Assembly: GCF_900496995.4 (NCBI RefSeq)
Contig: NC_044004.1
Span: 84,017,538 to 84,081,537 of the forward strand
Source of the DNA: Aquila chrysaetos chrysaetos
Taxonomy: Eukaryota; Chordata; Aves; Accipitriformes; Accipitridae
DNA: 64,000 nt
Direction: 5' to 3'
Below are positions 62,701 to 64,000 of this stretch, in pieces. The notes under the pieces are model-generated. The model saw nothing but the letters and a program-made list of their open reading frames with translations. It searched no databases and was not told the origin of the DNA. A program made the translations under genes and the position numbers. Numbering within the stretch: the first letter of the stretch is position 1; each line of letters begins with the position of its first letter.

Positions 62701-64000
62701 GTACAATCTGGTAAGAGGGCCCACCAACATATAACCGGCAATGCTGCTATTAATTTTACTTGTTTAACCTGGTAAGAGACTGGTCAGGAAAAGGAGAGAG
62801 CTCAAGCAAACAGAGCACGCTTATACTTGCCTATGTGGTTTTATAAACACCAGGCTTAGTCCTGCCCTTGTACTAAAGAGTGTTCTGTGGCGTTTGGCTG
62901 GAGCTTTACACATGCAAAGGCTGTGGCTTGCTCACTGATGCCTGGTGGAAGAAAAACACCAATATCAAAGAAATTATCATTTCAGGCTTCTCATGAGCTT
63001 CACCAAGAAGATGCCTCAGCTGACATCTGCAGAGCTGATAAAATTCACCAAGCAAATGACTACAATTGGCTCCAAATGCTGCCAGTTAAGCCAGGACAAG
63101 CTACTGCCTTGTGCCGAGGAAAACGTGAGTATTTTTCCTCCTTATCTTGGTCCTACTTTTTCTTGAAACTGTGCCACAAAATCTGCTGCCAGCAGGGTCC
63201 AAGAGCTTGGAATAAAGGTAAATTGAGAAAAGTGTTCACTGGAGCTATTGAGCTGGCCTGAAGATATACTTCCATGCTTGAAGTAAGCGTAACTCAGCAT
63301 CATTGAAGTTAATGCTTGAATTAAACTACAGGAGGATCAGGAAATTGTCAGGCTAGTGCCAGGCAGTTAGCAGTTACGCAGTGCAGGCAATCTGACCCTG
63401 TTCCCCCTGAAGCTAATGATCGCGTGTCCGAGTTCATCCTTTCTAGATGCCTGAAGGTGTAGGGCTCTATGAAGAAGATCAATTTTGTATACCTCTTCCA
63501 GATGAATCCTCCAGGCTCGTAAGCCAAAGTACTTAAAAAGCTTCAGCCTGTCCTCCAGCCACCCATTTGTACAACATCACCCTTACAAGAACAGCTGAAC
63601 ATACCCACAGAAACCCTGCTGATGAAAATAAATCAAACACAAGCATGCTTTTATAAAGAAGCCACGTCATTTCTATACGCAAAGGACTGTCCCTAAAACC
63701 GCATATATGTATTTATTCTGAAAAATCTGAGCCATTTTTGCACTGACAGAAGTCAGCATTCAGTAGAAAAATAAACTGTTATATATCTTACAAACAAGGT
63801 TTCATTTAAATTCTCAGTTATTTTTTTATAACTTCTCTAAGAGCAACATGTATTCAGGGATTTTTGAAAATGAAATAATAATGTAAAATTGTTTTTTTTT
63901 CACTTCTCTTGGTAAAGCTGGATCTCGTGCTTGGAGAAGTATGTAGAAGACACCTGACCGATCCTATAAACCCTGGAGTTTGCCACTGCTGTAGTAGCTC
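53594..64000 (+). CDS. AFP: Alpha-fetoprotein/afamin-like protein, partial (exons 1 to part of 12)
   Basis: A secreted albumin-family plasma carrier. Joining 53594-53678, 55176-55236, 55463-55598, 56540-56742, 57291-57438, 58309-58406, 58985-59114, 59764-59978, 60911-61043, 61681-61778, 62986-63124 and 63918-64000 gives 1529 nt without a stop; the gene runs off the window. Residues 1-20 form a signal peptide starting MNWRTII. Cys-Cys blocks of domains I and II and the start of III are intact. The free-thiol Cys of albumin is Gly here (QYVQGGTF), so it is not a second albumin. Sequons occur at Asn131 (NSS) and Asn151 (NHS). Exon 12 begins LDLVLGEVCRRH, and the mature N-terminus is LPRSYRDI, features shared partly with AFP and partly with afamin. 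By position (first intact gene after ALB) I use AFP, but afamin orthology is not excluded. In-frame ATG 53552 is a less likely start. Confidence 0.9.
55098..55119. repeat. Poly(A) tract in AFP-like intron 1
   Basis: Uninterrupted A run of 22 about 55 bp upstream of exon 2. Likely length-variable. Confidence 0.85.
55176..55236 (+). CDS. AFP: AFP-like exon 2
   Basis: 61 nt, acceptor TTTCAG, donor GTAAGT. Encodes EEKNSIGQRFSQLQENNFKA. Same length and phase as ALB exon 2. Confidence 0.92.
55463..55598 (+). CDS. AFP: AFP-like exon 3
   Basis: 136 nt, one codon longer than ALB exon 3; acceptor TTCGTAG, donor GTAAGC. Encodes MIMFAQYVQGGTF, in which the free Cys of albumin is replaced, then AKRC and NPDCLKPL. 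Confidence 0.93.
55800..55818. repeat. Poly(C) tract in AFP-like intron 3
   Basis: Nineteen consecutive C residues preceded by CCCCT. Rare in such AT-rich surroundings and error-prone in sequencing. Confidence 0.9.
56540..56742 (+). CDS. AFP: AFP-like exon 4
   Basis: 203 nt, four codons shorter than ALB; acceptor TCACAG, donor GTAAGT. Encodes IFLDTICQDENLPRFTDCC and [12 protein letters not shown], then two sequons (KNSS, KNHS). The loss lies between the first Cys and the Cys-Cys pair. Confidence 0.93.
57291..57438 (+). CDS. AFP: AFP-like exon 5
   Basis: 148 nt, five codons longer than ALB; acceptor CTTTAG, donor GTATTC. Encodes [18 protein letters not shown], then CCGSAEHPTHNLEEC. The extra residues sit in the loop between the Cys-Cys pair and the partner Cys. 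Confidence 0.93.
58309..58406 (+). CDS. AFP: AFP-like exon 6
   Basis: 98 nt, acceptor CTACCAG, donor GTGAGT. Encodes EHTCGILKKFGERTLKA, close to [14 protein letters not shown] of ALB. Confidence 0.93.
58985..59114 (+). CDS. AFP: AFP-like exon 7
   Basis: 130 nt, acceptor TTGTAG, donor GTAAAA. Encodes ISQKFPKADFVTV and KDCCRGDMLDCMHDR. Used above as the reference for the relic at 50030-50122. Confidence 0.93.
59612..59683 (+). mobile_element. Possible MIR-type SINE tail in AFP-like intron 7
   Basis: GGCCAGCCACCTCTTTTGGG followed by GAGCC and CTGTAAAATGGAGATAA resembles the MIR 3' core (CACTTAACCTCTCTGAGCC, then CTGTAAAATGGGGATAA). It is followed directly by a long A run. By-eye match only. 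Confidence 0.5.
59684..59716. repeat. Poly(A) tract, 33 bases, in AFP-like intron 7
   Basis: Directly follows the MIR-like tail and ends about 47 bp before exon 8. It may be an expanded A-rich tail or a separate simple repeat. Confidence 0.85.
59764..59978 (+). CDS. AFP: AFP-like exon 8
   Basis: 215 nt, acceptor TTTACAG, donor GTAACG. Encodes YVCTNQDTLSSKIKTCCEKP and ECIVNAENDDKPADL, which is closer to human AFP wording (AENDEKP) than to albumin. Confidence 0.94.
60911..61043 (+). CDS. AFP: AFP-like exon 9
   Basis: 133 nt, acceptor ATTGCAG, donor GTGGGT (weaker than the others). Encodes YEYSRRHPEFSAQMLLRI and KECCKTGAPDNCRSRG. Confidence 0.93.
61681..61778 (+). CDS. AFP: AFP-like exon 10
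   Basis: 98 nt after a long T-rich tract and CAG; donor GTATTA. Encodes EEELKKHIYETESVMKTSCD and then GDYYFQNE, like EEELQKYI and GEYYLQN of human AFP. This favours AFP over afamin. Confidence 0.93.
62986..63124 (+). CDS. AFP: AFP-like exon 11
   Basis: 139 nt, acceptor TTTCAG, donor GTGAGT. Encodes SFTKKMPQLTSAELI and GSKCCQLSQDKLLPCAEEN. QLTSxEL and CCQLSEDKLLxC are AFP-like wording. The Arg-Tyr of the albumin site is Ser-Phe here. Confidence 0.94.
63918..64000 (+). CDS. AFP: AFP-like exon 12, 5' part
   Basis: Begins after GGTAAAG. The first 83 nt encode LDLVLGEVCRRHLTDPINPG and VCHCCSS, then the window ends. The acceptor is AAAG and not CAG or TAG, usable but less common. Confidence 0.9.
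   Translation, partial: MDLVLGEVCRRHLTDPINPGVCHCCSS

Overview
The window is vertebrate nuclear DNA, almost certainly from a bird. It carries a complete serum albumin gene with the avian propeptide (RNLQRVAR) and an avian-type N-terminus, one CR1-type LINE relic, and few other repeats. All recognisable genes lie on the + strand and belong to one family, the albumin cluster (ALB/AFP/AFM). I placed exon boundaries by reading splice sites and keeping phase. No database search was run.

Layout: 1-18,900 is intergenic sequence upstream of ALB, with no gene I can support. ALB runs from its promoter (HNF1-like site at 19,012, TATA at 19,044) and ATG at 19,118 to a stop at 31,379, with poly(A) signals near 31,800. 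It has 14 coding exons and encodes 615 codons. From 31,830 to 38,985 there is no clear gene. From 38,986 to 42,796 lies a decayed tandem copy of ALB that keeps recognisable exons 3, 4, 5, 13 and 14. It has in-frame stops, a frameshift and a lost splice acceptor. Because introns are kept, it is a DNA-level duplicate and not a retrocopy. Between about 46,950 and 52,900 there are weak, ordered, exon-like blocks resembling AFP/afamin-type exons. I read these as the relic of a further family member; the exon 7-like block is the best evidence. From 53,476 to the window end lies an intact AFP/afamin-like gene, with promoter, exons 1-11 and the first 83 nt of exon 12. It continues beyond the window.

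The two intact genes share one plan. Coding exon lengths repeat with the three albumin domains (about 133/215/133/98, 130/215/133/98, 139/224/133), splice phases match, and the HNF1-like-to-TATA spacing is the same 32 bp in both promoters. Both should be liver-secreted plasma carriers. The window thus shows cluster evolution by tandem duplication: two working genes with one clear and one probable dead member between them.
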